From assembly GCA_964035545.1 (NCBI GenBank), contig OZ037769.1, positions 8,905,429 through 8,969,428 on the forward strand: a DNA stretch of 64,000 nucleotides, given 5' to 3'. Numbering within the stretch: position 1 is the first letter of the stretch; each line of letters opens with the position of its first letter. Shown piece by piece: positions 47,128 through 59,389 of this stretch. The notes under the pieces were generated by a model that searched no databases, had not been told where the DNA came from, and saw nothing but the letters and a program-made list of their open reading frames with translations. The DNA comes from Bugula neritina (Eukaryota > Bryozoa > Gymnolaemata > Cheilostomatida > Bugulidae). The translations under genes and the position numbers were made by a program.

Positions 47128-49030
47128 GCTTCTAGTTTTATGCTATTTATCTAAAGACTTTATTGTAAAGGAATTAAAAAGTTAATCCCTCTTTACTTGT
47201 CAAACCCAATACAAACGGCTGCCAAACTTCAATTTAATCGGAATTATAAACACAGTCATTCTAAATGCCAAGAACTGTTATTTACTGACTAACTGAGCTA
47301 GTAGATAGCCCAAATTTTTTGCTCAGTGTCAACAGCCACAATTTATCAATTAATACCACCCTTCCCTGTACCAGTATTTTTGGTGAGTCCTAAGCTATAA
47401 CATTTGTGCTGCATGGATAATGTGTATCCAAGTAGCTTTTATTCAAATGTAATGTCATTATCAACAATAACCTTTAACAAAATAAAATTAATTTATTAAC
47501 ACAACTCAAAGAGAAACAGTATCAAATCAATTTCAATAGTATGCAGAATTATGTAAATATTCAGTTACTCTTAACACATTGTGCGGCTCTTGTGATATCA
47601 ATCAAGGCATGTGGTATGTAAATAGTGGCATAGTGCAGGTGCTGAATGTCAGGAGACAACCCTTCATGTTTCATGCAACATTGTGCAAAACTTGTAGGCA
47701 AAAAATCAGTATCAGTATTACACTTTCATTGCTAAAGAAATGACTGTAGATATACAAACTGTGGAATAAAACTCTAAACCAATCATGCAAGCTCTTACTT
47801 TACATAGATTAACATTTTAGCCAGCACTATAACAATTTTTGTTGCAGAAATATTTCCTGGAGTGATGTACTATAGCTAACCATGCAGTGCTGAAGGCTGA
47901 AAACTGCCATGGCTGCTTAGTTCATACAAGTTACTGTATATATTAGTTCCATACACATTACTGTATATATTAGTTCATACACATTACTGTATATATTAGT
48001 TCATACACATTATTGTATATATTAGTTCATACACATTACTGTATGTATTAGTTCATACACATTACTGTATGTATTAGTTCATACACATTACTGTATGTAT
48101 TAGTTCATACACATTACTGTATATATTAGTTCATACAAGTTACTGTATATATTAGTTCCATACACATTACTGTATATATTAGTTCATACACATTACTGTA
48201 TATATTAGTTCATACACATTATTGTATGTATTAGTTCATACACATTACTGTATGTATTAGTTCATACACATTACTGTATATATTAGTTCATACACATTAC
48301 TGTATATATTAGTTCATACACATTACTGTATATATTAGTTCATACACATTACTGTATATATTAGTTCATACACATTACTGTATATATTAGTTCATACACA
48401 TTACTGTATATATTAGTTCCATACACATTACTGTATGTATTAGTTCATACACATTACTGTATATATTAGTTCCATACACATTACTGTATGTATTAGTCTA
48501 TTAAGGAAGTTGACATTTTGGAGTCTCAAAGGTCTCTCATGGGAATCTCCAGCTGCCCAGATTGCAAAATTCAATTTGAGAGAGCTGCAGAGGGAGGAGA
48601 ACTGTCCACCCCTATACTTACTCATATTTAATTTAGAGAATTACTTGCTAAAGTACAAGCTTTATGCTAATATAAATCACTGACAGCACTGCATCGCACT
48701 CTTTACAACAAGTAGTTGGCTAACGTAAGAGGTAACTACTGCTAAGAAAAATTTGCACGTTCTACAATTTAACTTACTGTCGTGAATTGTAAATGTAATG
48801 TAATATAATTAACAAACAAACAATTGCTAAAACAAAATCTCATGATGTATATTTTGTATTCAACTATTGTACTTCATTTTTTTTGCCTTTTGGTTCAATT
48901 TCTATTAGCTGCACTAATTATTGGTATGAATATATTTTGTATATAATGTATGATTGCCCATTAATAGAAAGTAAATGTGGTAATAGTTGTTGTACAGGTA
49001 CTGTTGAGATCACACGGTTTAGGAGTCACC
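47128..49030. other. Intergenic region with 26-bp minisatellite
   Basis: Head-to-head interval between the unrecognised minus-strand gene and the secreted-protein gene. Apart from the minisatellite at 47934-48497 it is unique AT-rich sequence; no promoter element stands out. Confidence 0.5.
47934..48497. repeat. 26-bp minisatellite, about 21 copies
   Basis: Unit is ATTAGTTCATACACATTACTGTATAT-like (positions of one copy 47968-47993). Copies differ mainly at TATATA/TATGTA and GTTCA/GTTCCA, and blocks of variants recur in order. Confidence 0.93.
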
Positions 49031-50703
49031 ATGAAGTTTGCTATTGTTCTGTTGTCATGTGTACTGGCTGGAGTACTAGCTAAAATAGAATTGCCACTTG
49101 GACGTCACCAGCTGATTCAAGATCTGTGCAGTTCAAAGGATTTGAGTAGCCTAAGTAAGTATACATACTTGAACCTCTGTGTTACTCTAATAGGTTTTAT
49201 AACTATTGAACAACAGTTGACATTTTTGATGTAATGTTTTAGATCTATCAGATGAAAAGACCAAAGAGTTTATGCCACACTGGGAGAATGTTTGTAAAAT
49301 TTACCACAGACATGTTACTGCGGGAAACAACTTGATAACACGTAGGTGTCTTAAGCTTTCTTTTGGAAATCTACAGCTATTGGAATTATAGTAGATAGAT
49401 TAAATTAACTCGGATTTGTTGAAATATTTTCGAAAATTATATTTGAAGTAGATTTTTCTGAAAATTTGGAAAAATTGTGCATACTAAGAAGATGTACATA
49501 CTAATTGCATAAGTTTATTACAGTTGTTATCATATGATATAAATACAATTTTAATTTAATTCCTTCACCTTCATACATTAAGGACGGGACAAGGCTAGTG
49601 TTTTATGTCTTGCATTTCACGCAGAAGCTTCACCTGTCCAATTGGAACACCTCACTTTATTTCTATTATCTGTATAGTTCCTCTTATAAACACAGTAGAA
49701 AGTTGTACTAGGTTCAACATCTTGTAATGTAGGTGGACTACTTGATGGACTTACATCTGGAGTCAGTGGTCTCTTTGGAGATAACAGCAAATTGAGCACT
49801 TTATTGAAAGCTGCCTCTGCTTTGAACAAGGCTAAGGGAGTGTTTGATGAAGTGAAACAGCTGGCCCCAAAAGTGCACGAGCATCTGCAAGGAAGTTAGT
49901 ATTCAGACTGCTTTATATTAGACATTTTATATATCATAAATCCTTTGTATGCACTCCACTTCTCCTTTCTGCATGTCTTTTGGCCTTCAATCCAATATCC
50001 TGTTAAATTACCTCAATAGCAGTCATGGATCGTCTCTTCTTATTGGCATAATTTGTCTTTTTTTCTATCACAATTTATTTCTGGCATATTTCATCATGTT
50101 TGCGCGTGTGATTGCTTAACATTGGTTTTTATTAATAATAGTAGAAATTCATTTTCTTTCAAGTTTTTTCTAGATGTGTTATGCTTTATATAACTGTTTT
50201 GGGTTTCTACTGCATCATATAATCTAACTATCTTTAACTTTAATTTTTCCTTTATTGCTTTTTTCAATGCGGTTAATAATTATAATGTATGACAGCAATT
50301 TTGTCTCAGTAATTTTATTCAGTTCCAATAGCACTCGATAGCTGCAGCTAATAGTTATATTTTAAATAAACATTTCTTGCCAATTTCACTATTGTACACT
50401 AAAAGATTTACTCGGTATCCTAAACCCTTCTTGAGCAGAGGTGGTTACAAATCCACATAAAAATATAAATATATGCAACTCTACGTTCGTCCATCAAAAT
50501 ATATATATATATATGACTCATTAGACAAAAGTTGCTTTCCTTCTATAAGAAGAAGATATATAAATAAATTAAATACAAACTTAGTTGCATTTGAGTATTA
50601 TATTTATACTTTAGGTATACAAGATGTGCATGATGGATTACAAGAACTTATTGATTCTATTACTGACGAGTTTGGAGGAAAAACAACTCCCACATCTTTC
50701 TAA
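49031..50703 (+). CDS. Small secreted protein, unrecognised (157 aa, 4 exons)
   Basis: Not recognised. Exons: 49031-49154, 49243-49341, 49733-49894, 50615-50703 (TAA); total 474 bases with agreeing phases. ATG in CACCATGA context. It begins with a clear signal peptide, MKFAIVLLSCVLAGVLA, with cleavage likely just after. The mature part has two cysteines (QDLCSSKD, ENVCKIYHRH), a Gly/Leu/Ser stretch (GLLDGLTSGVSGLFGDNSKL) and long amphipathic helices (LLKAASALNKAKGVFDEVKQLAPKV; VHDGLQELIDSITDEF). There are too few cysteines for a typical disulfide-rich peptide. Extracellular location is inferred from the signal peptide and absence of another hydrophobic span. Confidence 0.8.
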
Positions 50704-52037
50704 AGGATATATTTGTGTATTTTGTTCCTGAAAATATAATATGTGACATATACAATATATCATAAAAACTAGCAGCCTGGATTATTTATTGCCTTTTGTT
50801 GAAAAGACTATGATTTGATGACTTCAGATTTATTGTACCATTAGTTGCTATACTCTGGTCTTGTGACACCTTTCCAAGTACTGCAAACTAAGTGGCTAAT
50901 TTGTGCGGATTTCATAAACGTAAATTTTCTGCATAAAGAGTATACATGTACACCATCTTGTTCACTTACCATGCAGAAACAGATCCTGTATTATTATGAT
51001 AGTTGACTAAAGGCACTTGGAATTTAATTTTCACTAATTAAACTTGAACATATTCATACATGACATTTAGTTAGAAGAGTAGATGTTTCTAGTAAACTGA
51101 GAACCAGTGCACTGATATCACTACTACGCTGCGTGCTTTGTAGTATACTGAGTTCAAATAGAACTACTCATTTTCTGTACTAGAGGTCCAGGAATACCAA
51201 ATGTCATGTCTTCTAATAACATACAATGCAGTTCATATTAATTATACACCTGCCAGTAAACAATGCCTCAATACCAAACTTATTTAGAAATTAGAATTGC
51301 ACAAACTCATCTTAAAATTAATTTGTTTAAACTATATCTTCTTGGGGAGCATCAGGATATTGAGGTAATAATGAAATCTTAATGCCAGAGATTAGGAGTA
51401 AAAGGCAGTTTTGGGGATTAATAGAGATGTCAATGACACATTTATATATAAATTCCCTTAGTTTTCTATTTAAATAAGCATATGTGTGTTTGGTAAAACA
51501 ATAGCAATATCCATGGCCACGCAGCAATTAAACAGATAAAACATTCTATATAAGTCTAGTACAACTATCAAGTGCTCCAGAAATGCTCATTTATTAATGG
51601 AAATTCTTTAGAACTTATAAAAGGAGAATGAAAATTTACTGAAACTTTTGGAATGCTTCATAAACACTCAAATACATAAGACAGCTAAATATGCTACTAA
51701 ATCCATAAATTTTATTTTAAGTAAAGGAAAACTCCACAGTAGTTTGTAATTATCTCAACTTTATAACCAGTAGCACCTGAAGCTGCAGGAAAGTTAAGCT
51801 GAATATTTATCAATTTTCTTCAAGAGATATGTAATAGCAAAATTTACAGCACCGTGAATATAAAAATTAGACAGATATTCACTTTAATAAAAGAAAACAA
51901 CTCAAGTTGAGCAAACTGCTTCTACAACTCTTAGCAACTAGTTACAGTCTAAAGATTTTACGTTTCACTGTAGACTACTTATTAGCAAAAAGCAAGTACT
52001 ACTGAGCTTTGTGAAGCACTCTGCTTCAATTACAGCC
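50704..52037. other. Convergent intergenic region to TYW5
   Basis: No gene seen. TTTATT at 51711-51716 (AATAAA on minus) is a candidate TYW5 polyadenylation signal, about 320 bp past its stop. Confidence 0.6.
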
Positions 52038-52576
52038 TCAATCATCTAAACTTTGCTGTAGTTTTGCTATAATTTTGAGAGTGAAGAAATGTTGGTATTG
52101 CGCAGGCAAAGTGCTGAGTGTTTTAATGGCTTTGTCAACCCCTTGTTGTGCTCTCGCTGCCGGCATCAGGTCCTTGTTGCCGTAGACATCTCTGCTGTCA
52201 TAGAAGGAGGCATCCAGGTTCTTCCAGAACACATTCACCGCTACACTGAAGTCTCTAGCCTTGACATTGTGAAACCACAGAGCTGCAAGTACAGTCAGTG
52301 TATCAGAGTAAAAGGTAATGTATTATTCATCATATTATACAATATACTATCTACAGGGTATTGCTCACCACGTACATACACTCTAGCATGTTATAACAGT
52401 ACTCTACACAATACATACCAAATGCTGAAGTGCACTATGAATGCACTCTGATATGAAATGCAGAAATGAAAAATAATATTTCCAAATGAAAAAGACTTTG
52501 GTGGAAGAGTACTTTGTCTTTATGACAGCAGTAAGACGAACTGATCCTGATTGGTAATCTAAGACCAACATTTTGT

Positions 52577-52614
<38 letters not shown>

Positions 52615-55600
52615 TATTACATATCACGAACATGACAACACGTTGCAAAATTCAGTGTAAATACTGGCTATAATAAGTAGGAATGAACAAAAATAAGAGA
52701 AAAAAAAAATCAAAACTCTGTTGGATTATTTAAAATAGAAGCTCATTTAAAGTATTTACAAGATGTCGCAAGAAGCTATCTCTGCCCCATGCCCCTCTAT
52801 ATTTGATGGTTCGATATCTTCCAGAAGGGCATTGACTCAGAAAGTTATTGATGAAATGGTCATTGTCTATTATATATTTGATGGCAAGTTCTTTAGTGAG
52901 TTTCTGAATGTGCAAATCAATGTTTAGATACTCAATTCCGAGTTTTGAGCAATCTTTGAGAATTCTTCGAATAGCCTTTTTATCACTGGCATAGATACAA
53001 GTAAAAATAGTAGGTAGACAATAGGCGATGCGGGACATGATGAAACTTTTGAATAACATATTTGCTAGAGGTTTAGAGCTAAGATTCGCAAAATTCTTCA
53101 CAATATACATTCTTCTTGATACTGTTGTTACTACTGATTGTACATGTTCATGAAATCTCAAATTTTGATCCACTAACACACCAAGATATCTCACTTTTTC
53201 AGACAATACAATGTTTGTTTCATTCAATACAAGAGTAGGGGTATGAGGTTTCGCACGTTGGGTTGAGAACATCATTTCTTGGGTCTTGCTAGGGTTTAAT
53301 AATAGATTTAAATCGTCACATTGCTTAGAAATTCTTTTAATCTCGTCAAAGTAAATATTTAGATCAGAGTGTTTGCCAATGCAGCCAATAATGCAAGTGT
53401 CATCTGCATATTTAACTACAGTGATGTTGCTCTGGCTTGAGGTAATCCTATTAGTGTAGATAGAAAACAATAGTGGAGATAAACAGCACCCTTGGGGAGT
53501 TCCTGTGTTAGTTATGATTGGATTTGATGTTATGCCATCCACTACTGTGCGCTGTACTCTGTTTGTAAGAAAGCTGTAAATCCACTCAGTAACATTGGAG
53601 TCAAGATGAGTTAGTTGCGTAATGAGGTCTGGAATAGATATAGTATTGAATGCAGAAGAGAAGTCTAGAAAGAGGCACCTTGCGTAATTGGATGCTTTCT
53701 TATCAATGAAACTTGTCACAGTAGTAGTTAGACATAACAGGGCATCTGATGCAATGGACTGCACCTGGCGTGTACCTCATCAGTCACGTTACTTTATGTA
53801 TTTGTTTAGCAGCAGTTGTGAACTCAGCTTACTATATTTGAAAATTTGAACAAGTGTACATGTGGAACACATTACAACATCAATAAATTGAATAAAACTT
53901 GAATCAGCACAGCTATTAAGAAGTAGTTAAGTAAACTGTGAACTTTTTCTATACGGACAGTAGAACTACAGAGGATACAGCACTTACCAGGTATATAGAT
54001 GATGTCACCAGGCTGGAGTGTAGCTCTGTAAGGACTCGTCTTGGAGTAAAGAGGATATTTCACAGGATCAACATTATCTGGGTCCAATATTGTGGATTTA
54101 TCACCTGCAAAGCACAATGCTGGTGAAAAGTTCAATTTTCTTCAAAATTCAGTTGACATAATTATTTTCTAGTGACTAGTCTCAATTACTATGCAACTCG
54201 TCCAGGGGCCGTATATAGGAAGCGTATCCAGGAGCCGTATATAGGGGGCCGTATATAGGAGGCCGTATATAGGGGGCCGTATATAGGGGGCCGTATATAG
54301 GGGGCCGTATATAGGGGGCCGTATATAGGGGGCCGTATATAGGGGGCCGTATATAGGGGGCCGTATATAGGGGGCCGTATATAGGGGGCCGTATATAGGG
54401 GGCCGTATATAGGGGGCCGTATATAGGGGGCCGTATATAGGGGGCCGTATATAGGGGGCCGTATATAGGAGGCCACATCTGGCCCCAACTTCTGAGACTT
54501 GCAGTCTTCATAGTGAAACAGCAATGAAGACAACCAGGAGCGACTTAAAAGTTCTACACTGTTCAAATTGATTGCCGATTGTATTCTCTATATATAAAAT
54601 GTAAGTTTCTAATGTTTCAAATAAAAATTCATTTGCATGGAATGATGCACCTACCACGCATGTACAAATATGGATAATCTTCAGGAGGGAAAAGTAGTAT
54701 GTCTTTAGAGCCCACAACTTGTATTAGTAAGTTGTCCATCACCTGCAGCAAAAGGAACACACAACACAAGATGAGGCATGAAGTGTAAATGAAATTGTTT
54801 AACTACACATCATAATACCTGATATTAGATGAATAGCATGTGTCTGCTGTTTACAAGTCACACTAAATTTGAAACTGCAATATCATAAAACTAGGCCGAT
54901 ATTCTCCATCTACTCTATGCTATCTATACTCACTACAATATAACAGGTGTGGAAGTGATAAACTTTACAGTTGCTACCATTTGCTAGTCTAGAATAAGAG
55001 CAATAATTTACAGGGGTGGGTAGAGAAATAATGTGAGGCTGCATGATCTGTAACAAAAAATGCATAGGCCTATATAATGATATAAAATGCATCAAAACTA
55101 TATCAACTTTATAAAATCCCAGGTTTATATATTTACTTATATAAAGTAATAACACAACTCACGTCGTAATGTGTCCACAGCTGAGAACATGGGGAGGCAA
55201 TCCTTAATACTGAAGAAAAGAACTGCTTTTCAAGGAAAACTTGAGGTAAAATCAAGTCTTTAGCGATCTGTGATAAAGCCAAATGAAAAATTCAATTTTA
55301 ACTCATATTGAGCACAATATTGGTGTAGGCTATTTGAAATATTTGAAATTGATCTACAAATATTAATAAGAATATCTCTTGTCGGATTCGGTTGATGTAG
55401 GCCAGAGGTGTCCAACCTTCTCAGAGTGAGGGCAAATGGAAAATTGCAGTGGCGAGGACCACTTTGTAAGATTTAACCTGAACTGGGGGCCAACATTGTT
55501 TCTCAAACATTTAATTCCAAATTCATATAAATTATTACACAATAAAGACCTAATAATTATTGCACACTGCAAGTTTTGTAGCATGTATATAAATAAGGCA

Positions 55601-57170
55601 TTTAAAAGGTGGACAGAAAAGAGAGAGATAAGGATTTAAAAGGTGGCTTTTCCATTTTAATTCATATATATGTGCAAATTAATTTTATTAGTTATGCTTT
55701 TGAGAGCCATGTAGACTGGACTGTAAACTGGGAACTTTTTTCAGCAGAGGTATAAACGAAACTTAGGGGATATCTAGTCACTGTTTTGCGGATAATTCAG
55801 CTCTCAATAAATACCTGCTGATGCTGTTCATGAATGTTTGCGGTGTCCTTTCTAACATCCTCACCCAGTGAACGCAGATAGTATTTCTCATGGGGGTCTA
55901 TGAAGTAGTCCTCCAATGGCTGCCCAATTGGCCGAGAACTTCTACGAATGTATTCCCGAAACTCCAGTGTTCTGTATACAAAGAATTTTATATGTTAGCA
56001 AGTTAAAAAAATTATTACAGGATCCTAAAAATCATCATAAAACAAATTTTCAAATTTTATACAGTCCAGTAATATTCTCCAGTGCAAACTCACACAAGCT
56101 TATAGTCACCAGCCTTGTGAGAAAACCCCTGATGGAAAGAGGTTTTTGTTAAATCGGGCTAAAGACTTATTCAGATGGGGCACAGGAGCAATTATGAGTG
56201 GCTTCCTTACATCACCAATGGCCTTCGTTGGAGCTCGAACCCATGACTTGATGCTTACTAGGCAAATGCTCTAACCCATAGACCTCGGCTGCTCCCTAAT
56301 ATTCTCCAATGCAAATCATTTTTTTAGAAATGGTGACCTTGGCTTGAAAACACAACAAAAGCTACTCACTTGTACTGAAAGTTTTTTGTAATAAAATCAA
56401 GTTTTTCCTCTGCACATACATGAACTGTAGCTTTAGCATCCCCAAGAGATTCTGCAAGATATTCTGCATTCCATTTGTTAGTGCATGCACCAATATCAAC
56501 TCCCCGAAATATCTTGGGCACCCTCTGAAAAACAATCGAGAAATGCAAGATCTTGCTAGCTATTAGCTATTATTAGTCATTTCTGAGGTGTTGTAAAGGA
56601 GAAACTACAGCTGTCTAGATCAGTGGAAAATGAAGGAGAAATCGAAAAAGGTTTCTAGACAAGAGAAATTCAACACAACAATATTAGCAGATCATTTGAA
56701 ACGCCTTTACTCCACAGAGTACAGCTTTATAGCGGATAGATAAGATATCAGTAAAATGGCAACACTTTCATATGTAGCATAGCAGTGGTAAATAATACTT
56801 AGTTGAATGCAGATTCTTTAAACTAGAACAATACAGTGCTCCCTTCATATCTCACGAATCCTTTCTCACGAAATTCCATAGGTTATGAGAAGGGTGTGGA
56901 CCCCGCTTTGTGACGTTTGCATGTGTGTATAGACAACATAGCCCACGTTAATGGGTCCGCGAGGTAAATCTGGTATTCTATGTCTCAAATTGAGGCTTTG
57001 GGACAGTAGCTTAGCGAGATACGGAGAGAGCACTGTACCTATAATGTTCTAGAAGACAAGGTTAAATGTATGAAACTGTTACTCACCATCTCTTCGGTGT
57101 GACTATCAAAGAATTGCTTATCTAGTTTGTGAGTGCAAACAATAGGAACAGCTTGAACAGCAGCAGCCAT
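52038..57170 (-). CDS. TYW5: tRNA wybutosine-synthesising protein 5, JmjC hydroxylase (complete, 7 exons)
   Basis: Fe(II)/2-oxoglutarate oxygenase that hydroxylates wybutosine at position 37 of tRNA-Phe. Minus-strand exons: 57087-57170, 56370-56524, 55815-55971, 55163-55267, 54655-54742, 53988-54104, 52038-52282; 951 bases, 316 aa against 315 in human. Matches include [55 protein letters not shown] and the iron-binding HxD in [16 protein letters not shown]. Further on are [19 protein letters not shown], the distal His in [12 protein letters not shown], and VNVFWKNLD with [14 protein letters not shown]. All iron ligands are present. Introns contain a MITE (1), a SINE (2), a 14-bp minisatellite (5) and a truncated LINE (6). 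Confidence 0.96.
52577..53764 (-). mobile_element. 5'-truncated non-LTR retrotransposon (LINE) with reverse transcriptase ORF
   Basis: Minus-strand frame 52730-53764 encodes 344 aa. It starts inside the reverse transcriptase domain and has motif [13 protein letters not shown], motif [16 protein letters not shown], the catalytic YADD in [12 protein letters not shown] and the downstream [12 protein letters not shown] segment. The style fits CR1/L2/Rex1-type elements. The frame is intact to its stop. The 3' untranslated part ends in AATAAATCAATCAATC, that is (TGAT)n on plus at 52577-52613, a typical LINE 3' microsatellite. Endonuclease and 5' half are missing. It is nested in TYW5 intron 6 in the same orientation as the gene. 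Confidence 0.92.
54205..54475. repeat. 14-bp GC-rich minisatellite, about 19 copies (TYW5 intron 5)
   Basis: GGGGGCCGTATATA in tandem, much richer in G+C than its surroundings. Because 14 is not a multiple of three, the frame cycles with a 14-residue period ([14 protein letters not shown]); this is an artefact. Confidence 0.95.
55399..55500 (+). mobile_element. Possible hAT-type MITE fragment
   Basis: CCAGAGGTGTCCAACCTTCT followed by a GGGGGCCAACATTG stretch resembles the ends of hAT (Charlie-like) non-autonomous elements. The opposite end was not found. Confidence 0.3.
56089..56297 (-). mobile_element. tRNA-derived SINE, copy 2
   Basis: Same family and orientation as 21640-21860, with about 85% visible identity. 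The B-box region is GGGTTCGAGCTC on minus, so it carries a change from the ideal. An 18-bp target duplication with one mismatch, AATATTCTCCAGTGCAAA (56071-56088) and AATATTCTCCAATGCAAA (56298-56315), marks both ends. In TYW5 intron 2. Confidence 0.88.
56834..57035. mobile_element. Tigger/pogo-like MITE, 202 bp
   Basis: Ends are CAGTGCTCCCTTCATATCTC and, inverted, GAGATACGGAGAGAGCACTG, about 16 of 20 matching. Flanking TA dinucleotides (56832-56833, 57036-57037) fit Tc1/mariner target duplication, and the end sequence resembles Tigger-type termini. In TYW5 intron 1. Confidence 0.75.
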
Positions 57171-57658
57171 TATCTAATGTCTGAAAATTAGAGACAAACA
57201 ATTGCTCTGCAGGGCTCAAACACCACAACGGTGATGCATTATTTAACTTTTTTAATTATCCACATGGTACTGTGCATATGCTAACAAAAAAAAGGCTGTG
57301 CAAATTAGCAACCTTCTGAAACATTTTTTCATCTTTATATTACATATTAGCCTTATTTAAGAGAGTTTGTTCGATGTACTTGTTATCTCATTTTCAACAC
57401 ATTGAAAGAAGCAAAATTTTATCATATTTTTTCTGAATATGTTTATTAACATCAAATTATTTGTTTTAAAGCAATTTTAACTAATAATCTTATAGTCATT
57501 ACTGCTGCAGTATGTTTTACATCATTAATAAACATTATAAAAGAAAATATATTATATACAAAACATTCTCTTGATTATAAAGCACAATGAAAATCTATCA
57601 ATGAAACCAAGTTTAGCCATTTAAAAATATTTAGATGATCCTGTCAGGTCAATGTTAT
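57171..57658. other. Intergenic region CCDC25 / TYW5
   Basis: Both genes are on the minus strand. TTTATT at 57442-57447 (AATAAA on minus) is a likely CCDC25 polyadenylation signal. Nothing else seen. Confidence 0.6.
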
Positions 57659-58285
57659 TTACATAAAATCATCAGAATCTTCATTAGCATCTTGGTTAGT
57701 CATCATGTTTTCAGTTTTCATGAGACTGTTGTAACTCCTCCTTTCAGCTTCTTCTTCTTTCAAGGCTGCAGCTTCTCGCTCAGCTTTACGCCTCATCCTT
57801 TCCTGCTCCTTAGCCTTTTCCCTTTCCTTTTGATCTCTCTCTTCCCTCAAAGCTCTTAAATCAGGTTTTAAATCCTCTTTAGTTTTATTCAACCTATTGA
57901 CAATTTCATTAATTCTTTTTTCTACATGAGCTTTTCTAACTTCTTTTTGTTTATGAAATCCAACTTGTCCAACATCCATGCTAGCAGTTTTTTTCAAATT
58001 GTCGAACATAGTATATACAATGTCAATATTGTTGGATTTATTTCCTTGAATGCTATTGGCTTTGACCAATTGTAAGCAATCGGTGAGAACAGCTTCTGGT
58101 ATGTCATCCAGAGTTTCTCCAGGCTTCAATCGAAGGTACACGTGGGCAGATGACAATTTATCAACGTGGAACCACACATCTTCTGGAAATGCCCATTTTA
58201 AAAGCTCCTCGTTTTCGTGTTTATCTTCCCCCATGTATATATTGTAAGCAGGTGTTACAACATTACTTTTAAAATATAACACCAT
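57659..58285 (-). CDS. CCDC25: Coiled-coil domain-containing protein 25, single coding exon
   Basis: Complete 208-aa protein, exactly the human length. The N-terminal NFACT-R domain has [46 protein letters not shown] and [17 protein letters not shown] highly charged coiled coil follows (residues about 120-190) and the conserved end is [31 protein letters not shown] proteins are linked to ribosome-associated and nucleic-acid-binding roles; vertebrate CCDC25 has been described as a sensor of extracellular DNA. No intron interrupts the coding region, unlike every other complete gene here, but TTTTTAG sits immediately before the ATG, so a 5' untranslated intron is likely. Confidence 0.96.
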   Translation of the reverse strand: MVLYFKSNVVTPAYNIYMGEDKHENEELLKWAFPEDVWFHVDKLSSAHVYLRLKPGETLDDIPEAVLTDCLQLVKANSIQGNKSNNIDIVYTMFDNLKKTASMDVGQVGFHKQKEVRKAHVEKRINEIVNRLNKTKEDLKPDLRALREERDQKEREKAKEQERMRRKAEREAAALKEEEAERRSYNSLMKTENMMTNQDANEDSDDFM

Positions 58286-59389
58286 CTAAAAATAATAATT
58301 TAATATTTCCTGAGATAGTATAAAGTACTATAATAACTGTAGCTACTTTGATGAAATGGATGCAATAGCAAAGTGTCCTCACAGTTTATTAAACTGCAGT
58401 ATTTCAACATGTGCTTTAAACAACTATACTCATTATGCACACAAGAAAATTTAAATTATATAATTTTGTAAGCTAAGATGTTGATGGTGTTATTAAAACT
58501 AGTAATATTTAATTAAATTTATCAGTTATATCAATTTTTTAGCATTACCCAGACTACTTCAATTATTGTTTTCTGAAAATGGATAATTATTTTTAAAATA
58601 ACAATATTTTAGAAATGACCAGAGAGCTTTATTATTATTAAAATAATAATGTGCTACAGTGATGACAACACAAACTGACAAAATTTGAAGATCCTCAACC
58701 ACCTAGCACCTTTTTTTACATAACTGGAATGCTTGGAACTTATTCATTATTGCCAACAAAACTTCTATACACTGTACAAATATATTTTATATTAGAAAAA
58801 AATTGCCATCAAAAATTCTGTTTAGCATTACACTGCATTATGCACTTGAATGACACTTTTGTCTAACTGTAAAGACACATTCAATTTTTAGAGTACATGA
58901 TACTTTCAGATAAAAAATAGGTAATTTTCAAGCTTCATAATAATATGTAAATGTGCTATGTGAAGACCTTAAACTATAGACACTAATAGATTACGTATGC
59001 AAAGTAACTATGGGAAAAGGGCATCATTGAGGAGGTTGCTAGCTTATTTGACTATGTATATAGAAACAAATGAAAAAAGTTATAAAAATGTTTGGTAAAT
59101 TTAGGAACGAAATAAAGACTGTTGGCAATCAATGATTTGCGTAATTTGCAAAACATCGTTTTAAATGACCTGGCCATGGTGCAGAGAACCATTAAAATAA
59201 GCCACTCCGAGTGGCAGGGGAGTTTAGAAGATTGTATATCATAAAATACACTACATGCTGATGAAACTTTAGTACAGTCGTTACCACTGTACGCCCACCT
59301 CATTTATGCTACCTTAATGACAATTTTTCAATTCAAGCAAAGCTTATTATCTGGTAGACTTGAAGCAATATAAAACCGGTATAAAAAGT

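Noticed and set aside
54182-54566. Repeating Pro/Tyr/Ile frames of 109 and 125 codons resembling a structural protein
   Set aside because: The 14-bp unit cycles through frames to give a 14-residue period; intronic to TYW5.
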